From Syntrophobacteraceae bacterium (lineage in GTDB: Bacteria > Desulfobacterota > Syntrophobacteria > Syntrophobacterales > Syntrophobacteraceae): DNA of 47,337 nt. Position 1 is the first letter of the stretch; each line of letters begins with the position of its first letter. Position numbers and translations under genes: made by a program. Location: positions 28,113 to 75,449 of the forward strand of contig PLSV01000231.1 in the NCBI GenBank assembly GCA_003165235.1, read 5' to 3'. The notes under the pieces are model-generated. The model was given only the letters and a program-made list of their open reading frames with translations. It did not search any database and was not told the DNA's origin. Shown one piece after another: positions 15,376 through 24,610 of this stretch.

Positions 15376-17592
15376 ATGTCTTCCATGTTAAAAAATAAAC
15401 AGGTTCTGATGATCTGTCTTTTTGTCGCTGCTGCTGCTCTCATAGCATTCTGGCGCGTCAATCAGTGCGATTTCATCAATTATGACGATCCCTCATATGT
15501 AATCGAGAACGTTCATGTTCAGAACGGCATTACGATTGAGTCAATCCGGTGGGCATTCACGACCGGTTATGCATCAAACTGGCATCCTGTGACATGGATG
15601 TCCCACATGCTCGATGTTCAACTCTTCGGGTTGAAACCGCAATGGCATCACCTGACTAATCTCCTGTTCCACATCGTAAATACGCTGTTGCTCTTCTTCG
15701 TTTTTCACAGGATGACCAAAGCGCCCTGGAAGAGCGCTTTCGTGGTGGCTCTGTTCGCCCTTCACCCTCTCCACGTGGAATCCGTCGCCTGGGTTTCCGA
15801 GCGCAAGGATGTTCTTTCCACTTTCTTCTGGATGCTCGCCATGGGCGCCTATGTCCATTATGTCGAGCATCGGACGGAGGACGGAAGACAGAAGACGGAG
15901 GACGGAAGACAGAAGACGGATATTCTTGGTTTTCCGTCTTCCGTTTTCCGATATTCGGCCGTTCTCATATTTTTTGGTCTGGGCCTTATGGCGAAACCGA
16001 TGCTGGTGACCTTTCCTTTTGTCCTGCTGCTCTTGGACTACTGGCCCCTGCAGCGCTTCGAGCCAAAAAAATCCGCTCGGGAGATCAGTACAGAGGCAAG
16101 CAGGCAGCGGGCGCAGTCGCCTGGGAACAAAAAAAAGGGCGAATCGGCTAAGATGCGCACCGGGCAGGGCATACTGAAAGAAGAAAAACCAGCGGCTCAG
16201 AATTTCCAATGGGCATCGATTCGTCCTCTGATCTGGGAAAAAATGCCCCTTTTCGCCATGGCGGCGCTTTCAAGCATCGTAACATTTGTCGTCCAGCAAA
16301 AAGGAGGAGCGGTCAAATCTATCGAGGCGTTTCCACCGGGCGTTCGTATTGCGAATGCCTGCGTTTCATATATCGTCTATATTGGAAAAACCATCTGGCC
16401 GATTAATCTTGCCGTTTTTTATCCTCATCCCGGATCGTTGCCGCTCTGGCAGCCTCTGGGGGCGGTTCTGCTCCTTATCGCAGTCACCGTTTCGGTTATC
16501 CGGACGGCAAAGAAGCTTCCCTGCCTGATTGTGGGATGGCTTTGGTTTGCCGGCACGCTTGTGCCTGTCATAGGGATTGTGCAGGTCGGCAGGCAAGCCA
16601 TGGCTGACCGCTACACTTATATCCCCCTGATCGGGTTGTTCGTCATGGCGGCGTGGGGCATTCCGGAGCTTTTGAAAAAATGGCGGCCCAACCGGTTCCC
16701 AACACTCCGCAAAGAGGCGCTTTTTGCGGCGTCGGGATTGGTTCTTCTGTCTCTTCTCATTGTTACATGGACACAGGCAGGGTACTGGCGCAATAACATC
16801 GCCTTGTATGATCACAGCCTTAAAGCTGCAGGCCTTAGTGACATTATCCTCTGCAACCGGGGTAACGCCTATGGCGAAATTGGAAACCACGAGCAGGCAA
16901 TTTCAGATTTTGACAGGGCCATCCAAATCAATCCTGACTATGCGAACGCATATCATGACCGGGGTGTCGTCTACGGCAAACTTGGTGACCGCGGGCAGGC
17001 GATTTCAGATTTTGACAGGGCCGTCGAAATCAATCCAAAATATGCTGCGGCCTATAATAACCGGGGCGCCGTCTATGACATACTTGGCAAGAAGAGGCAG
17101 GCTATTCAGGATTTTAACAAGGCCATCGAAATGAATCCTGAATATGCTGAGGCCTATTACAACCGGGGCGCGGCCTATGGCGAACTTGGCGAGCAGAGGC
17201 AGGCGATTTCAGACTATGACAGGGCCATCGAAATCAATCCAAAATTTGCTGAGGTCTATATCAACCGTGGCGCGGCCTATCGCGAACTTGGCGACCGGCG
17301 GCAGGCGATTTCAGATTTTGACAGGGCCATCGAGATCAATCCTGACTATGCAAAGGCATATTTTAACCGGGGGGTTGTCCATTACGAACTTGGCGACCAG
17401 AGGCAGGCGATTTCAGATTATGACAGGGTCATCGAGATCAATCCTGACTATGCAAAGGCATATTTTAACCGGGGAATCGCCTACGGCAAACTTGGCTACG
17501 GCGGCAAGGCGATCGAAGACCTGAAAAGAGCGGCGAAATTTGACAGCGAAGAAGCCAAGAAACTCTTGAGAATCCGGGGAATAGACTGGTGA
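15376..17592 (+). CDS. TMTC-like GT-C membrane protein with C-terminal TPRs, paralogue 3 of 5
   Basis: A 738-residue protein with seven TPRs (from about residue 487), otherwise built like its neighbours. The catalytic-type motifs NYDDPSYV, HPLHVESVAWVSERKDVLS and MADRYTYIPLIGLF are conserved. The basic cytoplasmic loop is shorter than in paralogue 1 (lacking the SGERAQLSAKK part). The hairpin loop is one of the longest, reading TEDGRQKTEDGRQKT, a direct protein duplication produced by six perfect 7-bp units. Two successive TPRs near the end (YAKAYFNRG) are almost identical, showing recent duplication. It begins 22 nt after paralogue 2 with ATG 15376 (MSSMLKNKQ) or ATG 15385. It ends in a GTGA overlap with the GTG start of paralogue 4, so these two are translationally coupled. 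Confidence 0.8.
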   Translation: MSSMLKNKQVLMICLFVAAAALIAFWRVNQCDFINYDDPSYVIENVHVQNGITIESIRWAFTTGYASNWHPVTWMSHMLDVQLFGLKPQWHHLTNLLFHIVNTLLLFFVFHRMTKAPWKSAFVVALFALHPLHVESVAWVSERKDVLSTFFWMLAMGAYVHYVEHRTEDGRQKTEDGRQKTDILGFPSSVFRYSAVLIFFGLGLMAKPMLVTFPFVLLLLDYWPLQRFEPKKSAREISTEASRQRAQSPGNKKKGESAKMRTGQGILKEEKPAAQNFQWASIRPLIWEKMPLFAMAALSSIVTFVVQQKGGAVKSIEAFPPGVRIANACVSYIVYIGKTIWPINLAVFYPHPGSLPLWQPLGAVLLLIAVTVSVIRTAKKLPCLIVGWLWFAGTLVPVIGIVQVGRQAMADRYTYIPLIGLFVMAAWGIPELLKKWRPNRFPTLRKEALFAASGLVLLSLLIVTWTQAGYWRNNIALYDHSLKAAGLSDIILCNRGNAYGEIGNHEQAISDFDRAIQINPDYANAYHDRGVVYGKLGDRGQAISDFDRAVEINPKYAAAYNNRGAVYDILGKKRQAIQDFNKAIEMNPEYAEAYYNRGAAYGELGEQRQAISDYDRAIEINPKFAEVYINRGAAYRELGDRRQAISDFDRAIEINPDYAKAYFNRGVVHYELGDQRQAISDYDRVIEINPDYAKAYFNRGIAYGKLGYGGKAIEDLKRAAKFDSEEAKKLLRIRGIDW
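15871..15950 (+). repeat. Heptanucleotide/hairpin tract in paralogue 3
   Basis: Clean 7-bp periodicity: GGAGGAC GGAAGAC AGAAGAC is present twice in a row (42 bp), then a spacer and the right arm TTTCCGTCTTCCGTTTTCCG. Because 7 is not a multiple of 3, gain or loss of one unit would shift the frame; three units (21 bp) would keep it. Confidence 0.85.
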
Positions 17593-19679
17593 ATGGTTCT
17601 ATGTTGGGCGAGAAGCAAATCCCGCTGATTTGCCTTTTTCTGGCGGTTGCCGCCCTTATGGCGTTCTGGCAGGTCAATGAGTGTGATTTCATTAATTACG
17701 ACGATCCCTCATACGTAACCGAGAACTTTCATGTTAAGAGCGGCATTACGCTTAGGTCAATTCGGTGGGCATTCACGACCGGTTATTCCGCAAACTGGCA
17801 TCCAGTGACATGGATGTCCCACATGCTCGATGTTCAACTCTTTGGGTTGAAGCCGAGATGGCATCATCTGACTAATCTGTTGTTCCACATTGCAAATACG
17901 CTGTTGCTCTTTTTCCTCTTTCACCGGATGACCAAAGCGCCCTGGAAGAGCGCTTTCGTAGCGGCTTTGTTCGCCATTCACCCTCTCCACGTGGAATCCG
18001 TCGCCTGGGTGGCTGAGCGCAAGGATGTTCTTTCAACTTTCTTCTGGATGCTCGCCATGGGCGCCTATATCAATTATGTCGAGCATCGGACGGAGGACGG
18101 AAGAGAGGGAACGGGTATCCTCCGTTATTCGGCCATTCTCATATTTTTTGTTTTAGGTCTTATGTCAAAACCGATGCTGGTGACCTTTCCTTTTGTCCTT
18201 CTGCTCTTGGACTATTGGCCTCTGCATCGATTCGAGCCAAAAAAATCCGCTCGGGAGGTCCGTACAAAGGCAAGCAGGCAGGGAACGGGAAGCGGAGAGC
18301 GGGCGCAGTTGTCTGCGAAAAAAAGAAAGGGCGAATCGGCTAAGATGCGCACCGCGAAGGGCATGGTGAAAGAAGAAAAACCAGCAGTTCATAATTTCCA
18401 GTGGGAGTTGATTCGTCCTCTGCTCTGGGAAAAAATGCCCCTTTTTGTCCTGGCGGCGCTTTCAAGCATTGTGACATTTGTCGTCCAGCAAAAGGGAGGA
18501 GCGGTCAGAACTATCGAGGCAATTTCACCGGGCGCTCGTATCGCGAACGCCTTCGTTTCCTATATCGCCTACATTGGAAAGACCGTCTGGCCGGTTAATC
18601 TTGCCGTTTATTATCCACACCCCGGGTGGTGGCCGCTATGGCAGGTCCTGGGAGCGGTTTTACTCCTTATGGCAGTCACCATTTCGGTTATCCGGACGGC
18701 AAACAGGCTTCCCTTCCTGGCTATGGGATGGCTCTGGTTTGCCGGCACGCTTGTGCCCGTCATTGGGATTGTGCAGGTCGGCGGTCAAGCCATGGCTGAC
18801 CGCTACACCTATGTCCCCCTGATCGGGTTGTTCGTCATGGCGGCATGGGGCATTCCGGAACTCTTGAAAAAATTGCGGCCCACCCGGTTCCCAACACCCC
18901 GCAAAGAGGCGCTTTTTATTTTGTCGGGATTGGTTCTTCTGTCTCTTTTCATTGTTACACGGACACAGGCAGGGTACTGGCGCAATAACATCGCGCTGTA
19001 TGATCATAGCCTTGAAGCAAGCCCCAGTGAAGTTATCCACAGCATCCGGGGACTTGCCTACGGCAAACTTGGCGAGCAGAGACGGGCTATTTCAGATTAT
19101 AACAGGGCCGTCGAAATCAATCCTAATTATTCTGAGGCCTATAATAACCGGGGTATCGCCTATGGCAAGCTTGGCGACCAGAGGCAGGCGATCCCTGATT
19201 TTGACAGGGCTATCGCAATCGATCCTAAATCTGCTGAGGTCTACAATAACCGGGGCGTCACCTATGACAAGCTTGGCGACCACAGGCGGGCGATTGCAGA
19301 TTATGACAGGGCCGTCGAAATCAATCCTGAATATCCTGAGGCATATAATAACCGGGGTGGCGCCTATGGCGCGCTTGGCGACCAGAGGCGGGCGATTGCG
19401 GATTATGACAGGGCCATCGAAATCAATCCTGAATATCCTGAGGCATATAATAACCGGGGTGGCGCCTATGGCGCGCTTGGCGACCAGAGGCAGGCGATTG
19501 CGGATTATGACAGGGCCATCGGGCTTAGCCCTAAACAGGCGGAGATATATTATAACCGGGGTATCGCCTACGGCAAACTTGGCCACGACAGCAAAGAGAT
19601 CGAGGACATGAAAACAGCGGCAAGATTTGACAGTGAAGAAGCTAAGAAATTCTTGAGAAGCCGGGGAATAAACTGGTGA
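17589..19679 (+). CDS. TMTC-like GT-C membrane protein with C-terminal TPRs, paralogue 4 of 5
   Basis: A 696-residue protein starting at GTG 17589 in a 4-nt overlap with paralogue 3; ATG 17601 (MLGEKQIPL) is an alternative that fits the shared N-terminus well. NYDDPSYV, HPLHVESVAWVAERKDVLS and MADRYTYVPLIGLF are intact. Six TPRs begin at about residue 478. The fourth and fifth are nearly identical over a full 34 residues (YPEAYNNRGGAYGALGDQR in both) with near-identical DNA, a fresh 102-bp duplication. The hairpin-tract loop is reduced to HRTEDGREGTGILRYSA because the right arm is missing. It ends in a GTGA overlap with paralogue 5. The proposed role is as for paralogue 1. Confidence 0.8.
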   Translation: MNGSMLGEKQIPLICLFLAVAALMAFWQVNECDFINYDDPSYVTENFHVKSGITLRSIRWAFTTGYSANWHPVTWMSHMLDVQLFGLKPRWHHLTNLLFHIANTLLLFFLFHRMTKAPWKSAFVAALFAIHPLHVESVAWVAERKDVLSTFFWMLAMGAYINYVEHRTEDGREGTGILRYSAILIFFVLGLMSKPMLVTFPFVLLLLDYWPLHRFEPKKSAREVRTKASRQGTGSGERAQLSAKKRKGESAKMRTAKGMVKEEKPAVHNFQWELIRPLLWEKMPLFVLAALSSIVTFVVQQKGGAVRTIEAISPGARIANAFVSYIAYIGKTVWPVNLAVYYPHPGWWPLWQVLGAVLLLMAVTISVIRTANRLPFLAMGWLWFAGTLVPVIGIVQVGGQAMADRYTYVPLIGLFVMAAWGIPELLKKLRPTRFPTPRKEALFILSGLVLLSLFIVTRTQAGYWRNNIALYDHSLEASPSEVIHSIRGLAYGKLGEQRRAISDYNRAVEINPNYSEAYNNRGIAYGKLGDQRQAIPDFDRAIAIDPKSAEVYNNRGVTYDKLGDHRRAIADYDRAVEINPEYPEAYNNRGGAYGALGDQRRAIADYDRAIEINPEYPEAYNNRGGAYGALGDQRQAIADYDRAIGLSPKQAEIYYNRGIAYGKLGHDSKEIEDMKTAARFDSEEAKKFLRSRGINW
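18087..18126 (+). repeat. Reduced heptanucleotide tract in paralogue 4
   Basis: Only the left arm (CGGACGGAGGACGGAAGAGA) and a 7-nt remnant TCCTCCG of the right arm remain, joined to the conserved TTATTCGGC. It is the shortest of the five, which may show the loop before expansion or after deletion. Confidence 0.7.
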
Positions 19680-22015
19680 TTAGTTATGTGTTAGGAAACA
19701 AGCAAATCACGCTGATTTGCCTTTTTCTGGCGATTGCCGCCCTTATGGCGTTCTGGCAGGTCAATCAGTGCGATTTCATTAATTATGACGATCCTTCATA
19801 CGTAACTGAAAACATCCATATCCGCAATGGTGTTACGACAGAGGCAATTCGGTGGGCATTCACGACCTGTTATGCCGCAAACTGGCATCCCGTGACATGG
19901 ATGTCCCACATGCTCGATGTTCAACTCTTTGGGTTGAAACCGCGATGGCATCATCTGACTAATCTCCTGTTCCACATTGCAAATACACTGTTGCTCTTTC
20001 TCATTTTCTGCCGGATGACCAAAGCGCCGTTGAAGAGCGCTTTCGTGGCGGCTTTGTTCGCCCTTCACCCTCTCCACGTGGAATCCGTCGCCTGGGTTTC
20101 CGAACGAAAGGACGTCCTCTCAACTTTCTTCTGGATGCTCGCCATGGGCGCCTATATCAATTATGTCGAGCATCGGACGGAGGACGGAAGACGGAGGAAG
20201 GAGGACAGAAGACAGAGGACGGAGGACGGAGAGAAGTGGACGGGCATCCTCCGTTATTCGGCTGTTTTCATATTCTTTGCTTTAGGTTTGATGGCCAAAC
20301 CCATGCTGGTGACCTTTCCTTTTGTCCTGCTCCTTCTGGACTACTGGCCTCTGCAGCGCTTAGAGCCTAAGAAATCCGCCGGGCAACCCCGTACAGAGGC
20401 TGGCAGGCAGGGAGCGGGAAGCGGAGGGCAGGCACAGTTGTCTGCGAAAAAAAGAAAAGGCGGATCGGGCAGGATGCCCACTGGACAAGGCATGGTGAAA
20501 GAAGAAAAACCAACGGATCGTATATGCCAATGGGCATTGATTCGTCCTCTGATCCTGGAAAAAATCCCACTTTTTGCGCTTACAGCGCTCTCATGTATCG
20601 TGACATATGTCGCTCAGAAAAAGGGAGGTTCCGTCTCATCCTTTGAGGAAATGGGACCGGGCGTTCGTATCGCCAATGCCTTCGTTTCCTATATCGTCTA
20701 CATTGGAAAGACCCTCTGGGCGGCTAATCTTGCAGTTTATTATCCACATCCGGAGTTGTGGTCGCTCTGGCAGGCCATGGGGGCGGCTCTACTGCTTATC
20801 GCAGTCACCATTGCGGTTATCCGGTCAGCAAAGAGGTTTCCCTACCTGGCTGTTGGATGGCTGTGGTTTACAGGCGCACTTGTGCCCGTCATAGGGATTG
20901 TGCAGGTCGGCGGTCAAGCCATGGCCGACCGCTACACTTATATCCCCCTGATCGGGTTGTTCGTCATGGCGGCATGGGGCATTCCGGAACTCCTGCAAAA
21001 ATGGCGGCCCACCCGGTTCCCAACACTCCGCAAAGAGGCGCTTTTTGCGTTGTCGGGATTGGTTCTTCTGTCTCTTTTCATTGTTACGCGAACACAGGTA
21101 GGGTACTGGCGTAATAACATTGCGTTGTACGATCACACCCTTAAAGTTGCAAGCCCCAGTGAGGTTATCCTCTGCAACCGGGGGAATGCCTATCGCAAAC
21201 TTGGCGACCTGAAGCAGGCGATTTCAGATTATGACAGGGCCGTCGAAATCAATCCTACATGCGCTGAGGCCTATAGCAACCGGGGAAATGCCCATGGCAA
21301 ACTTGGCGACCAAAGCCAGGCGATTTCGGATTATGACAGGGCCATCGAAATCAATCCTGAATATGCCGATGCCTATGGCAACAGGGGGACCGCCTACTCC
21401 AAACTCGGCAAATACAGACAGGCGGTTTTGGACTTTGACAGGGCCATCGAGATCAATCCTGAACTCGCGTGGGTTTATAATGGCCGGGGCATGGCCTATG
21501 GCAAATTTGGCGAGCACAACCGGTCGATTTCAGATTTTGACAGGGCCATCGAACTAAATCCTGAATATGCTGAAGCCTATCATAACCGTGGCGCCGTCTA
21601 TAGCCTGCTTCACAATAACAGCCAGGCGATTTCAGATTTTGACAGGGCCGTCCAAATCGATCCGGATGATGCGTACGCTTATTATAACCGGGGTGTCGTC
21701 TATGGCGAACTTCACAACCAGAGGCAGGCTATTTCGGATTATGACAGGGCCATTGAAATCGATCCTGAAAATGCTGACGCCTATAATAACCGGGGAGTCG
21801 CCCATTATGGACTTGGCGATCACAGGCAGGCGATCTCGGATTATGACAGGGCCATCGAGATCAAGCCTGACTATGCAAAGGCACATTATAACCGGGGGGT
21901 CGTCTACGCTGAACTGGGCGACGGCGGTAAGGCGATCGAGGACCTGAAAGCAGCGGCGAAATTTGGCAGCGAAGCAGCTATGAAATACTTGAGAAGCAAG
22001 GGAATAAACTGGTGA
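19676..22015 (+). CDS. TMTC-like GT-C membrane protein with C-terminal TPRs, paralogue 5 of 5
   Basis: A 779-residue protein, the longest of the series, with eight TPRs from about residue 492. It starts at GTG 19676, overlapping paralogue 4 by 4 nt. NYDDPSYV, HPLHVESVAWVSERKDVLS and MADRYTYIPLIGLF are conserved. Small differences from the other copies, such as TTCYAANWHP for TTGYSANWHP and KKGGSVSSFEEMGPG for QKGGAVKSIEAFSPG, mark it as somewhat diverged in the extracytoplasmic loops. Its TPRs are the most heterogeneous in the array (for example YSLLHNNSQ, YGELHNQRQ). The hairpin-tract loop is the longest, about eight 7-bp units, but like paralogue 4 it lacks the long right arm. Twenty-one nucleotides separate it from the next membrane protein gene. 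Confidence 0.8.
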   Translation: MISYVLGNKQITLICLFLAIAALMAFWQVNQCDFINYDDPSYVTENIHIRNGVTTEAIRWAFTTCYAANWHPVTWMSHMLDVQLFGLKPRWHHLTNLLFHIANTLLLFLIFCRMTKAPLKSAFVAALFALHPLHVESVAWVSERKDVLSTFFWMLAMGAYINYVEHRTEDGRRRKEDRRQRTEDGEKWTGILRYSAVFIFFALGLMAKPMLVTFPFVLLLLDYWPLQRLEPKKSAGQPRTEAGRQGAGSGGQAQLSAKKRKGGSGRMPTGQGMVKEEKPTDRICQWALIRPLILEKIPLFALTALSCIVTYVAQKKGGSVSSFEEMGPGVRIANAFVSYIVYIGKTLWAANLAVYYPHPELWSLWQAMGAALLLIAVTIAVIRSAKRFPYLAVGWLWFTGALVPVIGIVQVGGQAMADRYTYIPLIGLFVMAAWGIPELLQKWRPTRFPTLRKEALFALSGLVLLSLFIVTRTQVGYWRNNIALYDHTLKVASPSEVILCNRGNAYRKLGDLKQAISDYDRAVEINPTCAEAYSNRGNAHGKLGDQSQAISDYDRAIEINPEYADAYGNRGTAYSKLGKYRQAVLDFDRAIEINPELAWVYNGRGMAYGKFGEHNRSISDFDRAIELNPEYAEAYHNRGAVYSLLHNNSQAISDFDRAVQIDPDDAYAYYNRGVVYGELHNQRQAISDYDRAIEIDPENADAYNNRGVAHYGLGDHRQAISDYDRAIEIKPDYAKAHYNRGVVYAELGDGGKAIEDLKAAAKFGSEAAMKYLRSKGINW
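20174..20256 (+). repeat. Heptanucleotide tract in paralogue 5
   Basis: About eight 7-bp units (GGAGGAC, GGAAGAC, GGAGGAA, AGAAGAC, AGAGGAC and variants) encoding a Glu/Asp/Arg-rich loop, then the short remnant TCCTCCG. It has the longest left arm of the five. Confidence 0.8.
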
Positions 22016-22036
22016 GCCGAAAAGGAGACCCGGTAA

Positions 22037-24610
22037 ATGAAGCGCATGCGTGAGGCCGCGGTTTCTCTCGCTCTAGTCGCCGCGATTGTCATTATATGGT
22101 GCATAATTTATGGCTGTACTTCGCTCGCCGCCTGGAACACCCCTGTGAATTACGGCGGCGATGTGACTTACGGCGGCGACACGGCCTGGGTGCTGGCCAA
22201 CGCACAGGCATTTCTTAACGGCGAGATCGCGCCGGTTTTTCAAAAATTCGTGAAATCCCTCGGCGCTCCCTTTGCTGCCAATTGGAACGACTATCCGATT
22301 ACCGAAGAGCTTATATTTGCAGCAATGGGCTGGCTGGGACGAGGCATAGGGCTTTTTGCGAGTGCGAATGTCATTCTTTTGCTGGCTCATGTTCTTGCCG
22401 GCTTATCGTTTTACTGGGTTGCCAGAACCCTCAAGTACAAAACAGCTTTCAGCCTCGCCGGGGCCGTCTTGTTCGCTTTCTCTCCCATCATTTTTTATTG
22501 GAGCCTGCGCCACATCACTCTCGCCTACTACTGGCACGTCCCCCTGTTTCTCCTGGTGACCTGGTGGACTTTATCGGGCCGGATAACTTTATGGGGCCGA
22601 AAATGGTGGATTGCGGCGGCCGTCTCCTTTATTACAGGTACATTTAACCCGTATTACACCTGTATGTATTTGCAGTTCCTGGGGTTTGGAGTTCTTCTTC
22701 ATTCCGTGCGAAAGCAGTGGCCGCAAGCAGCCATGGCCTTTGTCATGGGGTGCCTGGCGATGGCCGGATTTCTGCTGATGAACGTTGATACGATCAGCTA
22801 CGCTGCGCAACATGGGAGTAACCTCGAGGCCGGCGTCCGTCACTTAAGCGAACTGATGCCATATGCATTAAGAGTTCCCGACCTCCTCCTGCCGCCTCCC
22901 TACCATCGCTGGCATTGGTGGGCCTCTTTCGGGCAGACGAGATATTACCTTGTAACCGGTCTCAAGGGAAATTTGTGGAGTCCGTATCTTGGTTTTGCGG
23001 GTATTGCAGGCTTAGCCTGGCTTGTGGGCCTGAGCATTTTCAGACTTTTTCAGGGAAAACCCCGTTGCATTCCCGTTCAAGCATGGCAGACTTTATGGGT
23101 ATTGGCCTTTTCGCTTGTTGGCGGCGTCAATTTGATTCTGGGGATTTTAGGGTGTACTTATTTCAGGGCGCCAAACAGGTTAAGCATTATTATCCTGTGC
23201 TTTTCCCTCCTTTTCCTGGTCCGCCAGCTCTCGCGCCATTGTTCCCGCCGGCTTACGCTGCCCGTGGCTTTTATTCTGTTGGCGGTCGGTCTGGCCGATC
23301 AGTTACAGCCCGTTGCGACCAGTGCGAGCATTGAACAAATGGCGCAACAGATTCGATCGGATCGTGAGTTTACAACCGGCATGGAATCGGGCCTGCCCCC
23401 TGGAACCATGGTTTTTCAACTGCCGGTGATGGGCTACCCGGAGTATGGATCCATAAACAAAATGTACGACTACGAACATCTCATTCCATATCTCTACTCT
23501 AAGCGCATCCGCTATTCCTATGGCTCGGATAAGGGAAGGGCTTCCGAATCCTGGCAACGGGAAGTCGAGAAGATGCCGCCCGCAGAGATGGCCGCCAAAC
23601 TTGAGGAGTACGGCTTCGGCGCCATTTATCTCAATACAAAGGCTTTTAAAGACGGGGGATCGAAGCTGATCGACGGTTTAAGGGACGCTGGCAAGCCGGT
23701 TTTGCTCGTGAGCAGCGGGAAGGACCTGGCAGCGATTCGACTGAAACCTGCCGCTGTACCGTCTATGCCGGATATTCCCCCATTCTGCGGCCCAGGTTGG
23801 TCGGTAGGCGGCGATCCAGGGGACGATCGATGGGCGGTTGCCCGCGAGGCGACTATCGAATTCTGGAATACCCGAAAGGAGAGCACAAAAACATCCATAC
23901 AGTTTAGCTTGTCAACCTTAAAACCAAGACACGTCAGGATTACCTTTAATTCCGAGTTGTTCGATGATTTCGATCTTCGGCCGGAGGCTTCCAGGACGAT
24001 TGGGCCTAGAGACCTCACTTTGGCCCCCGGGAAAAACGTCATGCAATTCGAGACGGATGCGCCTCCTGAGGCTCAGGGAAATGCCGATCCTCGAAAGCTG
24101 ACTTTTTTGATACGCGACTTAAAAGAGGTTCGATTCACGACGGACTCCGGTTTGGCGAAACAGACCCCGTCTTTGCCTTTAGACCAACGCATAGAATTTG
24201 CCCAGGGGCGCAGCGGGACCAATTATCTCCTGGATGGATGGTCGCAACCCGAACCCTGGGGTGTCTGGTCCGACGGTCCGGAAGCATCGATCAAACTGCC
24301 GATAGACGGGGATGCAAAAGAGATAAAGGCGATCTCTTTAGAGGCGGACGCATTAGTTGGTCCTCAACACCAGGAGCAAACAGTCGATCTCTGGTGGGAC
24401 GGTGAAAAAATTCAGAGTTTTTGCCTTAAGGCCTTTTCGGATAATCTCATGGAGATACGGATTCCGGAAGCCGCACAGAAGACGGGCGTGATGCGGGGTT
24501 ACCATTTATTGCGGTTTTCGATTCTAAATCCGGCGAAACCTGCAGACATCGGAATGGGGCCGGATTCCCGGAATTTAGGCATAGGACTTAAGACGCTCGT
24601 GCTTCATTGA
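22037..24610 (+). CDS. Large multi-pass membrane protein, probable GT-C type glycosyltransferase
   Basis: An 857-residue protein with a good AGGAG site (22022-22026) before ATG 22037. About eleven hydrophobic segments occupy residues 8-425. The first large outer loop contains YGGDTAWVLANAQAFLNG and NWNDYPITEE, which resembles the acidic first loop of GT-C enzymes, but no family signature is certain. From about residue 440 there is a large soluble C-terminal part. One section resembles nucleotide-free periplasmic loops of YfhO-type proteins (PEYGSINKMYDYEHLIPYL, KMPPAEMAAKLEEYGFGAIYLN). Two further stretches, near 600-690 and 725-850, look like beta-sandwich carbohydrate-binding-type folds. 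It lies directly behind the TMTC-like array and likely belongs to the same transcript. I do not recognise a named gene; glycan transfer at the periplasmic face is an inference from topology and neighbours. Confidence 0.65.
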   Translation: MKRMREAAVSLALVAAIVIIWCIIYGCTSLAAWNTPVNYGGDVTYGGDTAWVLANAQAFLNGEIAPVFQKFVKSLGAPFAANWNDYPITEELIFAAMGWLGRGIGLFASANVILLLAHVLAGLSFYWVARTLKYKTAFSLAGAVLFAFSPIIFYWSLRHITLAYYWHVPLFLLVTWWTLSGRITLWGRKWWIAAAVSFITGTFNPYYTCMYLQFLGFGVLLHSVRKQWPQAAMAFVMGCLAMAGFLLMNVDTISYAAQHGSNLEAGVRHLSELMPYALRVPDLLLPPPYHRWHWWASFGQTRYYLVTGLKGNLWSPYLGFAGIAGLAWLVGLSIFRLFQGKPRCIPVQAWQTLWVLAFSLVGGVNLILGILGCTYFRAPNRLSIIILCFSLLFLVRQLSRHCSRRLTLPVAFILLAVGLADQLQPVATSASIEQMAQQIRSDREFTTGMESGLPPGTMVFQLPVMGYPEYGSINKMYDYEHLIPYLYSKRIRYSYGSDKGRASESWQREVEKMPPAEMAAKLEEYGFGAIYLNTKAFKDGGSKLIDGLRDAGKPVLLVSSGKDLAAIRLKPAAVPSMPDIPPFCGPGWSVGGDPGDDRWAVAREATIEFWNTRKESTKTSIQFSLSTLKPRHVRITFNSELFDDFDLRPEASRTIGPRDLTLAPGKNVMQFETDAPPEAQGNADPRKLTFLIRDLKEVRFTTDSGLAKQTPSLPLDQRIEFAQGRSGTNYLLDGWSQPEPWGVWSDGPEASIKLPIDGDAKEIKAISLEADALVGPQHQEQTVDLWWDGEKIQSFCLKAFSDNLMEIRIPEAAQKTGVMRGYHLLRFSILNPAKPADIGMGPDSRNLGIGLKTLVLH

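Noticed and set aside
11303-22015. Assembly artefact (false tandem duplication) for the five paralogues
   Set aside because: The copies differ throughout in sequence, TPR number and loop length, so they are distinct genes, though read depth was not available.
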